Below, one piece after another: positions 43,406 through 52,514 of a DNA stretch of 64,000 bases (position 1 is the first letter of the stretch; every line of letters starts with the position of its first letter). The translations under genes were made by a program, and so were the position numbers. The notes under the pieces were generated by a model. The model had not been told where the DNA came from. It ran no database searches and was given only the letters and a program-made list of their open reading frames with translations. Location: positions 1,922,001-1,986,000 of the forward strand of contig CP040678.1 in assembly GCA_005954745.1 (NCBI GenBank), given 5' to 3'. The DNA comes from Halostella pelagica. Its GTDB lineage: Archaea; Halobacteriota; Halobacteria; Halobacteriales; Natronoarchaeaceae.

Positions 43406-44182
43406 TTATAAGGTGTCTATTTTCTCTGCCGCGTAGCCGAAGACGTTCGCGTAGCCGTACGGCGACAGCAACACGGGGTAGAAGTCGTCCTCGGCGGTGA
43501 GTTCCTCCCCGTCGGCCGCGGCGAACGGTTCGCCGGCGTCGACGCGTTTGAAGTTCTCGGCGAACACCTCGTACGACTCCGCCTGTTCCTTGTCTATCGG
43601 CCGGAGCAGTTTGTACGCCGGTACGTCGCGCCGCATCGTGTCGCCCGGGAGCACGCCGGTCGCCGTGAGGAACTCCCGGATTATCCGGAGCGCGTTCTCC
43701 TCGGCCTGGTCCGACCCCTGGAGGCCGGCCTCTATCTCGATAGCCCGACCCGCGGCGAAGATACGCCCCTCGATATACTCGCTCGTCTCGACGACTGCGG
43801 CGACCGACAGTTGCGGGCAGATATCGCGGGCGGTGTCGTCGATCCCGTTGACGACGGCGAACGGCTCCGCGTAGGACTGCGTCGAATGCAGCGCCAGAGT
43901 CAGGCAGTCCGCTATCTCCGCCGTGATCGCCGCCGCTAGCCGACGCTCGTGTTCGTCGGCGGTGGACTCCCCCGGAAACGCGCGGTTGAGGTCAGTGTCG
44001 ACGAACCGCTCCCCGCGGTCGAGCGCCTCCTCGTTCGCCACGATGAACTTCACCGGGCGGTCGACGGTGAGCGGTTCGTCGAGCAACCGCTCGACGGCAC
44101 GCACGCCGCACGGTTCGTCACCGTGAATCCCGGCGACGACCGCTATCTCCGGCGTCCCGTCGCCAACCTGTTCGACTCGCAT
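43406..44182 (-). CDS. Succinylglutamate desuccinylase/aspartoacylase family protein
   Basis: A 258-residue zinc carboxypeptidase-like hydrolase. The zinc motif H-x-x-E is in VVAGIHGDEPCGVRAVE (about residues 15-31), the conserved DLNRAFPG (about 65-72) matches the family's substrate arginine segment, and LALHSTQSYAEPF carries the third zinc ligand histidine. Members deacylate amino acids such as N-acetylaspartate or N-succinylglutamate; the substrate is not predicted. It ends just before structured element A. Confidence 0.9.
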   Translation of the reverse strand: MRVEQVGDGTPEIAVVAGIHGDEPCGVRAVERLLDEPLTVDRPVKFIVANEEALDRGERFVDTDLNRAFPGESTADEHERRLAAAITAEIADCLTLALHSTQSYAEPFAVVNGIDDTARDICPQLSVAAVVETSEYIEGRIFAAGRAIEIEAGLQGSDQAEENALRIIREFLTATGVLPGDTMRRDVPAYKLLRPIDKEQAESYEVFAENFKRVDAGEPFAAADGEELTAEDDFYPVLLSPYGYANVFGYAAEKIDTL

Positions 44183-44222
44183 TAGCGTGTCCCAGGGCCT
44201 CCTCGGTGAAGTGGCTTGAGAT

Positions 44223-44708
44223 TCACTCGTCCAGAGAGTCGGCGTAGGCGAAATCCGCCTCGCGGGCGGACGGTCGCTCCCCGTCGAGCGCTATCTGCCA
44301 GCCGTGCAACACCGTCGGATCGTCCAGCGCGTTCGAAAGCGTCGTGCGCACGTCCAGTAGGTCGACGCCGTAGAAGTCGTTCGGAACGTCGTAGAAGTAC
44401 TGGAGTGCGGTGTCGAACAGCGAACGCATCCCGCCGTCGTCCTCGAAGTCGAAGTGTTTGTAGGCACCTGCAGCTACCTGGACCATCCCGTGGAGGAACT
44501 TGCTCTCGGTTGAGCCGCGGCCGTAGTTGTACCACTCGTCCTCGAAGCAGTCGTGCGACTCGTGGAATTCGCCCGCGTTGTAGAGGCGGACGCCGTGAAC
44601 CGTCGCCCGGCGGAGCGTGGCGTGCTCCCAGAGGTCGTCGTCCGGCCGCCATCCGGTCGGCGTTCCGGTCGGCGGGGCGACGGACGAGTCTCGCGTGTGT
44701 TCGTCCAT
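44223..44708 (-). CDS. DUF309 family protein
   Basis: A 161-residue helical protein. The DUF309 signature is [20 protein letters not shown] (about residues 41-60), then [19 protein letters not shown] (about 70-88), giving conserved His/Glu residues on two helices. Function is unknown across bacteria and archaea. It lies 40 bp upstream of the desuccinylase-like gene on the same strand, possibly one transcript. Confidence 0.92.
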   Translation of the reverse strand: MDEHTRDSSVAPPTGTPTGWRPDDDLWEHATLRRATVHGVRLYNAGEFHESHDCFEDEWYNYGRGSTESKFLHGMVQVAAGAYKHFDFEDDGGMRSLFDTALQYFYDVPNDFYGVDLLDVRTTLSNALDDPTVLHGWQIALDGERPSAREADFAYADSLDE

Positions 44709-44825
44709 GGTCGAGCGATCGCTCCGAAGGCTGGTAACTCCGTCGCCCGCCCGTCAACTCCGGGTTCCGTCAGGACAGTTCGTCCGGAAAAGAGTCTATG
44801 AGGGTCCTCGTCGCTACGTGGAAAC

Positions 44826-45302
44826 ATGGCGCATCCGGAACTCGACTCCGTCGACGAGGGGATCCTCTTCTTGCTACAGGAGGACGCTCGCAACGTGACG
44901 ACGAAGTCGATCGGGGAGAGGTTGAATATCGCTTCGAGTACCGTTGCAAACCGCATCCGAAAACTCGAACAGCGGGGGATAATCCGAAGCTATCAGCCGG
45001 ACATCGACTACGCGCGGACGGAGTACGACCATCACCTACTCGTGATCGGGTCTGTCCAGCCGGAAGCGGACGTGAACCCGGTCGAAGACACCCTCGATGT
45101 CCGAGGGGTTATCGAGGCTCGGGAGCTACTGACTGACGAGCAGAACCTCTCGCTAGAACTGCTCGGATCCAACCAGGAAGACATCGTCCAAACGATAGAG
45201 CGACTGCGAGAGGTCGGCGTCTCCGTCGCCCGAACAGAGATACTGAAACGCGAACTCACCCAGCCGTTCGACGAGTTCGGCGAGCATGTCATGGACGAGT
45301 GA
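44826..45302 (+). CDS. Lrp/AsnC family transcriptional regulator
   Basis: A 158-residue regulator. The N-terminal winged helix-turn-helix is at about residues 7-60 (DEGILFLLQEDARNVTTKSI, RLNIASSTVANRIRKLEQRG). A C-terminal alpha/beta region follows (HHLLVIGSVQPEADVNPVED, VSVARTEILKRELTQPFDEF), more divergent than the usual RAM effector domain. Likely DNA-binding dimer or octamer; targets unknown. Divergent from the DUF309 gene, with 117 bp between them. Confidence 0.9.
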   Translation: MAHPELDSVDEGILFLLQEDARNVTTKSIGERLNIASSTVANRIRKLEQRGIIRSYQPDIDYARTEYDHHLLVIGSVQPEADVNPVEDTLDVRGVIEARELLTDEQNLSLELLGSNQEDIVQTIERLREVGVSVARTEILKRELTQPFDEFGEHVMDE

Positions 45303-45432
45303 GGAATTATGTTCGTGGAAAGATGACGAAAAACAACCATTCATCTGGTTAGACGCGGAGAACGCCCGGACGTTGCTGGAAAATGTTTCATCCCCGACAG
45401 ACTTTAACCGGCGTATCGGGTACGATGTACTA

Positions 45433-45699
45433 ATGGATGCACCTCCGACACCCCGCGATAGCGGAGGCGTAAGTGAGAAAGTAATCGACGCCGTCGCCGA
45501 AGCAGAAGGTATCGAACCAGTAGACGTGGCGCCGCCGTTGTACGAGGTGGTCGACCCTGAGGCGCTGGACCGGGTGTTCGCTCCGTCGACGGGGGATCAA
45601 CTGAGCGGAGAAGTGACGTTCTCGTACAGCGGACACGAGATCACCGTCGGTGCAGACGGCGAAGTGCTCGTTTACTCGGACGCCGCTCGTTCCTCGTAA
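45433..45699 (+). CDS. HalOD1 output domain protein
   Basis: An 88-residue protein that is almost entirely a HalOD1 domain: VSEKVIDAVAEAEGIEPVDV, PPLYEVVDPEALDRVF and GEVTFSYSGHEITVGADGEV. HalOD1 proteins are small stand-alone haloarchaeal outputs thought to act downstream of bat-type regulators or response regulators. The start MDAPPTPRDSGG is chosen because the longer frame overlaps the end of the Lrp gene and is not conserved-looking. Confidence 0.88.
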   Translation: MDAPPTPRDSGGVSEKVIDAVAEAEGIEPVDVAPPLYEVVDPEALDRVFAPSTGDQLSGEVTFSYSGHEITVGADGEVLVYSDAARSS

Positions 45700-45828
45700 G
45701 ACCGACGACCGTCGCCGCAACTAGGGACTGCAAATGCGTGGTAGCTAGTACTGCAGTACATTGGCCGAGAGTCGGGTAGCGATCAGTAACCTGAAGGTGT
45801 TCGGAAGCAGACCAGCAGTAACCCGTAG

Positions 45829-46488
45829 ATGTATTACGACGCTATCATCTTCGACCACGACGGAGTGATCACGACGCCGCCCGAGATCGACATCCTCCAG
45901 TCGGCCGCCCGCGACGCGTTCGTCGAGGCTGGCGTCGAATCGCCGCCGGACCGCCACGTCGACGGTCTCGCCATCAACGTCACCGTCGATTGGTACGAGG
46001 ACGTCTGTACGGAACACGGTCTCGACCCGGACGAGTTCTGGGCTGTTCGGGACCGGGTCGCCTCCGCCGCTCAGCAGGCGGCAGTCCGAGACGGAGAGAA
46101 GACGCTGTACGACGACGTCTCCGCGCTCGCCGACCTCGACCACGATTTCGGCATCGTCAGTTCGAACCAGCACGAGACCATCGAGTTCGTCCTGGACCAC
46201 TTCGATCTCACGGACCGCTTCGAGACGTACTACGGCCGCGACCCGACCGTCGAGAGCATCCGCCGCAAGAAACCGAACCCGTACTACGTCGAGGAGGCCA
46301 TGGCTGATCTGGGCGCGGACACCGCTCTGTTCGTCGGGGACAGCGAAAGCGACATCGAAGCCGCGAGAAACGCCGGCATCGATTCCGCCTACCTCCACCG
46401 CCCGCATCGCGACGGCGCGGTGTCGAGCGCACCGACGTACGAGATCGATTCGCTCGCCGGCCTACACGACATCGTTTCGGACGACTGA
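45829..46488 (+). CDS. HAD superfamily hydrolase
   Basis: A 219-residue phosphatase-like HAD protein. Motif I is IFDHDGVITTP (about residues 5-15) with the nucleophile Asp and general acid Asp. Motif II is GIVSSNQHE, motif III lysine is in IRRKKPNPYYVEEAM, and motif IV is LFVGDSESDIEAARNAG. The helical cap lies between I and II, a subfamily I fold as in phosphoglycolate phosphatases. Substrate unknown. Confidence 0.92.
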   Translation: MYYDAIIFDHDGVITTPPEIDILQSAARDAFVEAGVESPPDRHVDGLAINVTVDWYEDVCTEHGLDPDEFWAVRDRVASAAQQAAVRDGEKTLYDDVSALADLDHDFGIVSSNQHETIEFVLDHFDLTDRFETYYGRDPTVESIRRKKPNPYYVEEAMADLGADTALFVGDSESDIEAARNAGIDSAYLHRPHRDGAVSSAPTYEIDSLAGLHDIVSDD

Positions 46489-46604
46489 CCGGTGGCGTTC
46501 GGAACTCGCCGAAAGAAACGCGTTTCGTGCAAACTATAAACCGACGAGTACTGACCCTACAGTACGGTTCCGCGAAACCGCAAACAGACACACAGCAGTC
46601 GCGT

Positions 46605-46688
46605 GCGAGGGTAGCCAAGCCTGGAAACGGCGGCGGACTCAAGATCCGCTCCCGTAGGGGTCCATGCGTTCAAATCGCATCCCTCGCA
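46605..46688 (+). tRNA. tRNA-Leu (anticodon CAA)
   Basis: Class II tRNA with acceptor GCGAGGG/CCCTCGC and discriminator A, T8, anticodon stem GCGGA/TCCGC around CTCAAGA, a long variable arm and T arm ATGCG-TTCAAAT-CGCAT. CCA is not encoded. A TATA-like ctataaa lies about 65-72 bp upstream (near 46534-46540). Confidence 0.95.
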
Positions 46689-46792
46689 TCGCAAGATGCG
46701 GAAGACCGTCCCTTCGGGGCGATCTTCCCTCGCAACTTCTCACGAAATCAGATACCGCCGAGTCTGTACTCGGTCGAACGACGAACGCCGAC

Positions 46793-47542
46793 TCACTCCG
46801 GACACTCGCAGGCGAACACGTCCTCGTGGAGGCGGTCAGTTACCGTCTCCATCAGCGTCGCGAGATTCGCCGTGTCTTCGCGGTTGTACGAGATGAGGGT
46901 GTCGAGCGCGTCGTCGTCACCCGCCTCGTACTCGCGCCAGAGGCGGACCGCGTCCTCGCCTGAGATGTCCGGTCGGTCACGTTCCAGTCCGATGTCCCGT
47001 TCGATGGCTTTCAGCCCTCCGGTCAGGCCGAGTTGCTTGCAGGGGTACATGAGGTCGACGTGCGGACAGTCGACGGACACGTCGAACGACGATTCGAGAA
47101 ACGGGACGTCGAAACGCTTCCCGTTGAACGTCGCCACGAGCGACGCGTCGGCGAACTGTTCCGCGATGCGGTCCGCGGTGAGGTCCTCGCCGCGGACGAG
47201 CGTCGTGGTCTCGCCGTCCTGATGGAAACTCACCGTCGTTACCTCGTTGTGGTCGGGGCTCAGCCCCGTCGTCTCGATGTCGAAGTAACAGGTTTCGGAC
47301 CGGAAGTTCTCGTGGAGTCGCCAGTGCGATCCCTGCGGGAACTGTTCTGCGAAGAACTCCGCGTTACCGTCGTCGAGATGCTCCCAGGCGGTAGCGACGA
47401 ACGACTCGACTCGGTCGCCAGTTTTGGGACCGACTGCCGACGGGTCGAACTCCTCCCAGCGGGTGATGCCGTCGCGCCAGAGTCGCCGCTCCGTCGTTTC
47501 GCCGACGCCGCGGACCGGGATGAAACTGTTCTCGATTCGCAC
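46793..47542 (-). CDS. Predicted DEDD-family 3'-5' exonuclease (RNase H-like, COG3359 type)
   Basis: A 249-residue protein. The N-terminus (about residues 5-60) resembles a helix-hairpin-helix (VRGVGETTERRLWRDGITRW). The exonuclease fold starts with motif I CYFDIETTGLSPDHNEV (about 84-100), motif II ATFNGKRFDVPFLESSF (about 136-152) and motif III SYNREDTANL (about 217-226), the DEDDy acidic residues. It should cut single-stranded DNA or RNA. Stand-alone gene downstream of tRNA-Leu, opposite strand. Confidence 0.9.
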   Translation of the reverse strand: MRIENSFIPVRGVGETTERRLWRDGITRWEEFDPSAVGPKTGDRVESFVATAWEHLDDGNAEFFAEQFPQGSHWRLHENFRSETCYFDIETTGLSPDHNEVTTVSFHQDGETTTLVRGEDLTADRIAEQFADASLVATFNGKRFDVPFLESSFDVSVDCPHVDLMYPCKQLGLTGGLKAIERDIGLERDRPDISGEDAVRLWREYEAGDDDALDTLISYNREDTANLATLMETVTDRLHEDVFACECPE

Positions 47543-47633
47543 GTGACGGTGGGCGCACCGCGTCGACTAAACGCTTTCTACCGCCGGTCGGTGGACAGTA
47601 TCGTTTTAACGATGGATCGTCATGTGTCGGACC

Positions 47634-48014
47634 ATGGAAAACGACCTCCTCGCACCGGAGTCAGCCGATCAGATCGCCACGCTCTGTCGCACCGCTATCG
47701 GAGACAGCCTCCGTTCTGTCACGTACTTCACCCGCGACGACTTCGAGCAACTGTACCTCCGCGGCGACCTGGAACAGGACGCCGACCTGATGGACTTTAT
47801 CGGCCACGAGTGGCAGGACTTCAAAAACACGCAGAACGCCTACTCCGGTTCCGAACTCGGCGAATACAAGTTCACGGTCCGCGCGTTCGAAAACGGCTAT
47901 CTCGTCCGCGTAGCCACGGACCGGGAGGGCGTGTTCGCGACCACAGATAGCCTCACGCTGCAACAGTACGAGGAAGTCGCGACGGCTATCTCGGAGATCC
48001 TCGAAGAGCGCTGA
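47634..48014 (+). CDS. Conserved haloarchaeal protein, 126 residues
   Basis: An acidic alpha/beta protein starting MENDLLAPESADQIATLCRT, with RSVTYFTRDDFEQLYLRGDL and KFTVRAFENGYLVRVATDRE. No signal, membrane segment or catalytic motif. I recognise it as a haloarchaea-specific conserved family of unknown function, but cannot name it with certainty. The ATG at 47634 is preferred to 47622. The last base of its stop is the first base of hairpin element copy 2. Confidence 0.75.
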   Translation: MENDLLAPESADQIATLCRTAIGDSLRSVTYFTRDDFEQLYLRGDLEQDADLMDFIGHEWQDFKNTQNAYSGSELGEYKFTVRAFENGYLVRVATDREGVFATTDSLTLQQYEEVATAISEILEER

Positions 48015-48092
48015 TACTGTCGGACGGAACGTCGTGAAGTCATTCGACACCTGATCTGTCGAAATGCTTCATGGGCCACCATCCGACAGTAT
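48014..48092 (+). repeat. 79-bp hairpin element, copy 2
   Basis: Outer arms ATACTGTCGGACGG (48014-48027) and CCATCCGACAGTAT (48079-48092). The inner stem is TGAAGTCATTCGACA against TGTCGAAATGCTTCA. Compared with copy 1 at 42631, the pair tgaCG/CGtca has become tgaAG/CTtca, a compensatory change. It fills the space between the stop at 48014 and the phosphatase gene. Confidence 0.8.
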
Positions 48093-48135
48093 GATCGCCG
48101 GGAGTATTTTCCCTGCCGGCGTCTATGGCGAGGGT

Positions 48136-48930
48136 ATGGCCGCTGGATCACGTGCTGAACTCGTCGAACGGGCCGCTGCCGCCGGCGCGACAGTCGCTCT
48201 CGATGCGTTCCGCACCGATGTCGACGTCGAAACCAAAGCCGACGCCGAACCCGTCACCCGGATAGACAGAGACGCACAACGACGGGTGATAGCGGTGATC
48301 CGGGAGGAGTATCCCGACGAACCGGTCGTCGGCGAGGAGGGCGACACGCCGAAATCGCTCCCGGAGGGCGAACCGGCGTGGGTCGTCGACCCGATAGACG
48401 GGACCAAGAACTTCGTCCGCGGCACGCGGGCCTGGGGAACGAGCGTCGCGACGGCGACAGCGTCGGGGACCGCGGCGAGCGCAAACGCGTTTCCAGCGCT
48501 CGGAGACACGTACGTCGGCGGCCCGAACGGGACCCGCAGAAACGGAGAGGCCGTCACGGTAAGCGACGTGGCCGACCCGGAGAGCGCACTGGTCGCGCCG
48601 CTGATGCTCTGGACCCGAAAGCGCCGCGACGAGTTCGCCGCGGCGACGCGGGCGATAGTCACTGAGTTCGACGACCTGCGGCGGGTCGGGTCAGCGCAGT
48701 TGACGCTGTCGATGATCGCCGCAGGGGAACTCGACGGTACGATCACCAACCTGTCCCCGCCGCCGTGGGACACCGTCGCCGGCGCTCACATGGTCCGCAA
48801 GGCAGGGGGCACTGTAACGAACGTGGCTGGCGACCGCTGGTCGCCGGGTGACGAGGGCCTCGTCGCCTCCAACGGACGGATACACGACGCACTGCTTTCG
48901 GCCGCTCGAACCCTCCCGGACGGCGGGTAA
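48136..48930 (+). CDS. Inositol monophosphatase family protein
   Basis: A 264-residue Mg-dependent phosphatase. The metal site is visible as VVGEEGDTPKSL (Glu pair), WVVDPIDGTKNFVRG (about residues 83-97; DPxDGT) and the C-terminal PPWDTVAGAHMVRKAGG (about 214-230). The family hydrolyses inositol phosphates, fructose-1,6-bisphosphate or NADP in archaea; which one is not clear. The start at MAAGSRAEL (48136) is chosen; the frame from 48064 would begin inside the hairpin element. Confidence 0.92.
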   Translation: MAAGSRAELVERAAAAGATVALDAFRTDVDVETKADAEPVTRIDRDAQRRVIAVIREEYPDEPVVGEEGDTPKSLPEGEPAWVVDPIDGTKNFVRGTRAWGTSVATATASGTAASANAFPALGDTYVGGPNGTRRNGEAVTVSDVADPESALVAPLMLWTRKRRDEFAAATRAIVTEFDDLRRVGSAQLTLSMIAAGELDGTITNLSPPPWDTVAGAHMVRKAGGTVTNVAGDRWSPGDEGLVASNGRIHDALLSAARTLPDGG

Positions 48931-48989
48931 CCCTCACTGGCAGCGAAAGACCGGAAACGTGATACCGTGTGAGTCGCGTTTTTCCCGCT

Positions 48990-50153
48990 ATGGACGAGGT
49001 TCTAGACAAGGTCGACCCCGAGCGAGCGTGGGCGGCGCTTGTCGCAAGCATCGTCGCCGTCTTCGGTCTCGGGTCGGTCCTCTTTCACCGGACCGTTTAC
49101 GTCGAGTTCATCTGGCACTACTTCTGGGGGCCGGTGTACGCGGACTCCGAGGGTGCGAGTTGCGTCGCCTGGGCGGACGGCGAGCAGCGGTTGCTCGATA
49201 GCAGCGAGTGCGCGTCCCTCCAAAACAACCCGGACCGCCTGGCGGATATCGGGCCGGTCGCGGAACCCGGATACACCCTCGTGTCCGAGGTCGGATACGT
49301 CGTCGTCCTGCTGGTCGCTCTCGTGGGAGTCATGTTCCTGCTCCGGAGACTCGACATCCAGCGGTACCGAACGGGCTTCTACGCGCTGTTCCCGTTCATG
49401 CTGTTCGGCGGGGCACTCCGCGTGGTCGAGGACGCAAACGTTGCGGCGATCCGCGCCGGCGTGGACCAACCGATCAGTTACCCGCTCAACACGCTGCTCA
49501 TCAGCCCCCTGATCTACTTCACGATGTTTTTCTTTACGCTGGCTGCGGTCGTAGTCGCGGTCCAGCTCGACAGCCGAGGGTACGTCGATGGGTTCGAGTA
49601 TCCGCTCGCCGGCATCGGAACGGCCGCGCTGCTCTCCTGTGTCGGCTATCTCGGCTATCTCGCCGGCACGGCGGAGTACGTCTACTTCCATCCACAGGTG
49701 CTCGCTGTCGTTCTCGTCGGAGCCACGCTCGCCGCGGGGTTGACCTGGGTCGCCATCGACCGGTTCGCACCCGAGGTCAACCGCGGGACGGGGCTCATCG
49801 GACTCGTCCTCATCTGGGGGCATGCGATCGACGGCGTGGCCAACGTCGTCGGTCTCGACTGGGCAGCGGAACTCGGCGTCCACTACGGCGACCTCGGGCC
49901 GAAACATCCGGTCAACGAGGCTATCGTCAACGTGACGGGCGCAGTCTTGCCGGCGAGCATCACACACTACACCGGCACGGCGTGGCCGTTTCTGCTCGTC
50001 AAACTCGTGGCTATCGTCCTCGTCGTCTGGATATTCGACGAGAACGTGTTCGAGGACAGTCCGCGCTACACGGTCATGCTACTGATCACGGTGCTCGCGG
50101 TCGGCTTGGGTCCCGGAACCCGGGACATGCTCCGGGCGACGTTCGGAATTTAG
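48990..50153 (+). CDS. DUF63 family membrane protein
   Basis: A 387-residue archaeal DUF63 protein with about eight transmembrane helices (for example [56 protein letters not shown]). Conserved features are [20 protein letters not shown] (about residues 151-170), [16 protein letters not shown] and [12 protein letters not shown]. The function is unknown. ATG 48990 gives [14 protein letters not shown]; the start at 48969 is less likely. Its last 75 bp overlap the opposite-strand zinc-ribbon gene. Confidence 0.92.
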   Translation: MDEVLDKVDPERAWAALVASIVAVFGLGSVLFHRTVYVEFIWHYFWGPVYADSEGASCVAWADGEQRLLDSSECASLQNNPDRLADIGPVAEPGYTLVSEVGYVVVLLVALVGVMFLLRRLDIQRYRTGFYALFPFMLFGGALRVVEDANVAAIRAGVDQPISYPLNTLLISPLIYFTMFFFTLAAVVVAVQLDSRGYVDGFEYPLAGIGTAALLSCVGYLGYLAGTAEYVYFHPQVLAVVLVGATLAAGLTWVAIDRFAPEVNRGTGLIGLVLIWGHAIDGVANVVGLDWAAELGVHYGDLGPKHPVNEAIVNVTGAVLPASITHYTGTAWPFLLVKLVAIVLVVWIFDENVFEDSPRYTVMLLITVLAVGLGPGTRDMLRATFGI

Positions 50154-50315
50154 CGCTTCGAGGGCACCTTCGGGAAAGTGCCGACTCCCGCAGTCCGCGC
50201 ACACGGCGATCTGGACCGACCCGGAAACGTTCGCGTCGAGCGCGTCGGTTCCGACAGTTCGTTCCTGTAGCATCCCCCCACACGTCGCACAGTCCAGATC
50301 GAACTCGGTAGTCAT
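50079..50315 (-). CDS. Small zinc-ribbon protein
   Basis: A 78-residue protein with two CxxC knuckles, DCATCGG (about residues 8-14) and [18 protein letters not shown] (about 38-55), like the zinc half of YgiT-type proteins. The C-terminal 25 residues are disordered and encoded within the 3' end of the DUF63 gene on the other strand. It follows the YcaO gene on the same strand after 117 bp, so the two may be co-transcribed. Confidence 0.7.
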   Translation of the reverse strand: MTTEFDLDCATCGGMLQERTVGTDALDANVSGSVQIAVCADCGSRHFPEGALEALNSERRPEHVPGSGTQADREHRDQ

Positions 50316-50432
50316 ACTCCCCCCGTTCTGAAACTGCGTTCGCTCATGATAACAAATAGCACACCGCCAGAAACTACGGCGGTTGTCGTGATAAAGCTAC
50401 TGTACAGCCGCACAGAGGCGTAATACCGGCAG

Positions 50433-52148
50433 TCAGGGGTACGGATGGTGGTCGCGCCCGAGTCGGGGGTCGTGCCCGAAGTCCGCGGGGACGGTTCGGG
50501 CGCGGTCGCCGAAGACGGGTTCACCCGTGAACAGGGGTTGTGCGCCCGGCACGACGACGCGAACCGCCGCGAGGTCGATCGCGGATACGTCTCGTGGCGT
50601 GAGTTCGGCCGCGTACGGCGTCAATCCGGCCTCAGTCACGCGCTCGATCACGGCTTCGAGTTCGGCCGGTCCCGAAGGGAGTTCGTCCGGGCCGACGTCG
50701 GCGCTCGGAACGATACCGTCCGCATCGAGGAACTGCTCGGCGGCGGGCGGATAGTTGGCGTACTCCGCGATTGCGCTCGGGTCCTCGGCCGACTCCTCCG
50801 GTCCCATCGATCTGAGTTCCATCCAGTTCTGGAGCGCCTCGGCCAGAGCGGCCGTCGCCGCGGCGTCCGGATCGAGGTCTGCGTCGGACCCGACCGCGAA
50901 CCGGGGCCACCCGCTCTCGCGGTGAACAGCGACGCTGACCACCGGCACGTCCACGTTCTGTGTCACGAGCAGTGGCGTCACCGACAGGTCTTCGGCGCGG
51001 GCCCGCCGGGCGAGCGTGCCGAACCGGTCGTCGTCCACGCGGAGTTCAAGCGGGTCGAACGTCGAGTACCAGGCGATCATCGTCGCGTCGCGCTCTATCA
51101 CCTCGTACAGGCCGGACAGGAGGGCACCGACGCCGGAACTCCCTAACCCGAGACCGGTAGTGATCGTCTGTAGATACCGCTCCTCCGGCGGCGGGAAGTG
51201 GACCGCTTCGGCGGGGAGAAACGCCTCTTCGTCGGTGACGAGATTCGCGCCGGGAACCCATCGGATCCGGTCATCGACCGCCTCGCCGGGTCCCCGAACG
51301 AGACTCGCCGGCGAGACGGCATTCGGCAGATCGTCGGGTGCGCCGACCGTGAACTCGGAATCGCGGTAGACGCCGGCACTGTACCGTTCTATCGCCTCGC
51401 CCAGCGCCTTCATGAACGCGCCGTCCCAGTCGCCGGCGACGCCGGCCGCCTTCCGTGCGGCCGAAGCGTCGCTGAACCCCTCCGTATCGGCGTTTTGCGC
51501 CAGATAGTACGGTGCCGGGAAGGACTCGATCTCGCCGACGGAGTTGACGATACCGACTCGCTCGTCCAGCGCTCGCTCCGCGCGCGACAGCGCAGCCTGC
51601 AGTTCGACCGACTCGTACTCGCGGTCGAGTGACCAGTCGCGGCCCTCAGCGCACTCGCACCCCGGAACGGGCAAGAATTCGCGACGAGCGTGGGGGAACT
51701 CGACGACCCCACCGAGCACCGAGGAGTCCTCGCCGGAGAGCAGCGCTACCGCCTCGTGTCCGGCCACGGCACCGGCGACTCGGACGGCGCTGCGGTCGGC
51801 CGAGGGTTCGGCGGCGAGTACGTCCTCCGCGGCGTTCGCCGCGACGCGCTGGCGAAGACATTGGTAGCACCCGGATGACGGGCTGAACCCGGACACCGCC
51901 GCGTCGACATCCGACAACGGAACGCCGCCGACGCCGCTGATTTCGACGGCCAGCCACGGCGTCCCGCCGTCGCGCGCCGCGCGGTTTACTGCATCGAACG
52001 AGTCGTCGCCGGCGACACCGGTGACGACCGCGAAGTCCGCCGCGGCGACATCCTTCGGGTCGCCCGACTCGGTCCCAACGCCGACGTCCGAAAGCGCGTC
52101 CCCGACGGCGTCGAGCGCGGGCCCGCTTCCGACGAATGTGACGTCCAT
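50433..52148 (-). CDS. YcaO domain protein with N-terminal E1-like zinc domain
   Basis: A 571-residue protein. Residues about 1-170 resemble the ocin-ThiF-like/E1 partner domain, with a Rossmann-like start and two cysteine pairs, CYQC (94-97) and CEC (164-166), for zinc. The YcaO domain has the ATP/Mg motifs ALGEAIERYSAGVY (about 248-261), GLYEVIERDATMIAWY and AALAEALQNWMELR. The C-terminus ends in RDHHPYP, close to the PxP tail needed for cyclodehydration. YcaO enzymes activate peptide amides to make azoles or thioamides. No TfuA, dehydrogenase or precursor peptide is adjacent, so the substrate is unknown. Confidence 0.88.
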   Translation of the reverse strand: MDVTFVGSGPALDAVGDALSDVGVGTESGDPKDVAAADFAVVTGVAGDDSFDAVNRAARDGGTPWLAVEISGVGGVPLSDVDAAVSGFSPSSGCYQCLRQRVAANAAEDVLAAEPSADRSAVRVAGAVAGHEAVALLSGEDSSVLGGVVEFPHARREFLPVPGCECAEGRDWSLDREYESVELQAALSRAERALDERVGIVNSVGEIESFPAPYYLAQNADTEGFSDASAARKAAGVAGDWDGAFMKALGEAIERYSAGVYRDSEFTVGAPDDLPNAVSPASLVRGPGEAVDDRIRWVPGANLVTDEEAFLPAEAVHFPPPEERYLQTITTGLGLGSSGVGALLSGLYEVIERDATMIAWYSTFDPLELRVDDDRFGTLARRARAEDLSVTPLLVTQNVDVPVVSVAVHRESGWPRFAVGSDADLDPDAAATAALAEALQNWMELRSMGPEESAEDPSAIAEYANYPPAAEQFLDADGIVPSADVGPDELPSGPAELEAVIERVTEAGLTPYAAELTPRDVSAIDLAAVRVVVPGAQPLFTGEPVFGDRARTVPADFGHDPRLGRDHHPYP

Positions 52149-52403
52149 GCGCGAGTAGTCTCTAGGAGAGAGCAAAAGCGCGGCGACTCTACGGGACGGA
52201 CGAAAGCGTGACCGAGCGGCGCTCGCCAGATAGCCGTAGAGTAGCCGTACAGCCAGTTTTCAGCGTTCGTGCGGTTCGTTCGATGGCTCTAAAAACGCAC
52301 GTACGCAGTGTGGGTCGGGGAGGAATGCCGCAGGTATCGAGGGAGTGGGCTGTGATCGGAGCGGTAGCAGAGACCGAAGAGTGCGGTAGCTGAGGAGAGC
52401 AAC

Positions 52404-52463
52404 GCGGTAGCGGAGCGAAAGCAGAATGGAAGCGGAGTGTAGCGGTAGCGGAGTGAAAGCAGA
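52404..52463 (+). repeat. Pair of 22-bp direct repeats in a purine-rich tract
   Basis: Copies at 52404-52425 and 52442-52463 match at 21 of 22 positions, with core gcggtagcggag and end gaaagcaga. The surrounding 100 bp carry further degenerate agcggag units, all with purines on the plus strand. Confidence 0.7.
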
Positions 52464-52514
52464 GTAGAGCGGTGGCCGCGTTCGGATGCGCGAGCGGAGC
52501 GAGCGCGCCGAGCG

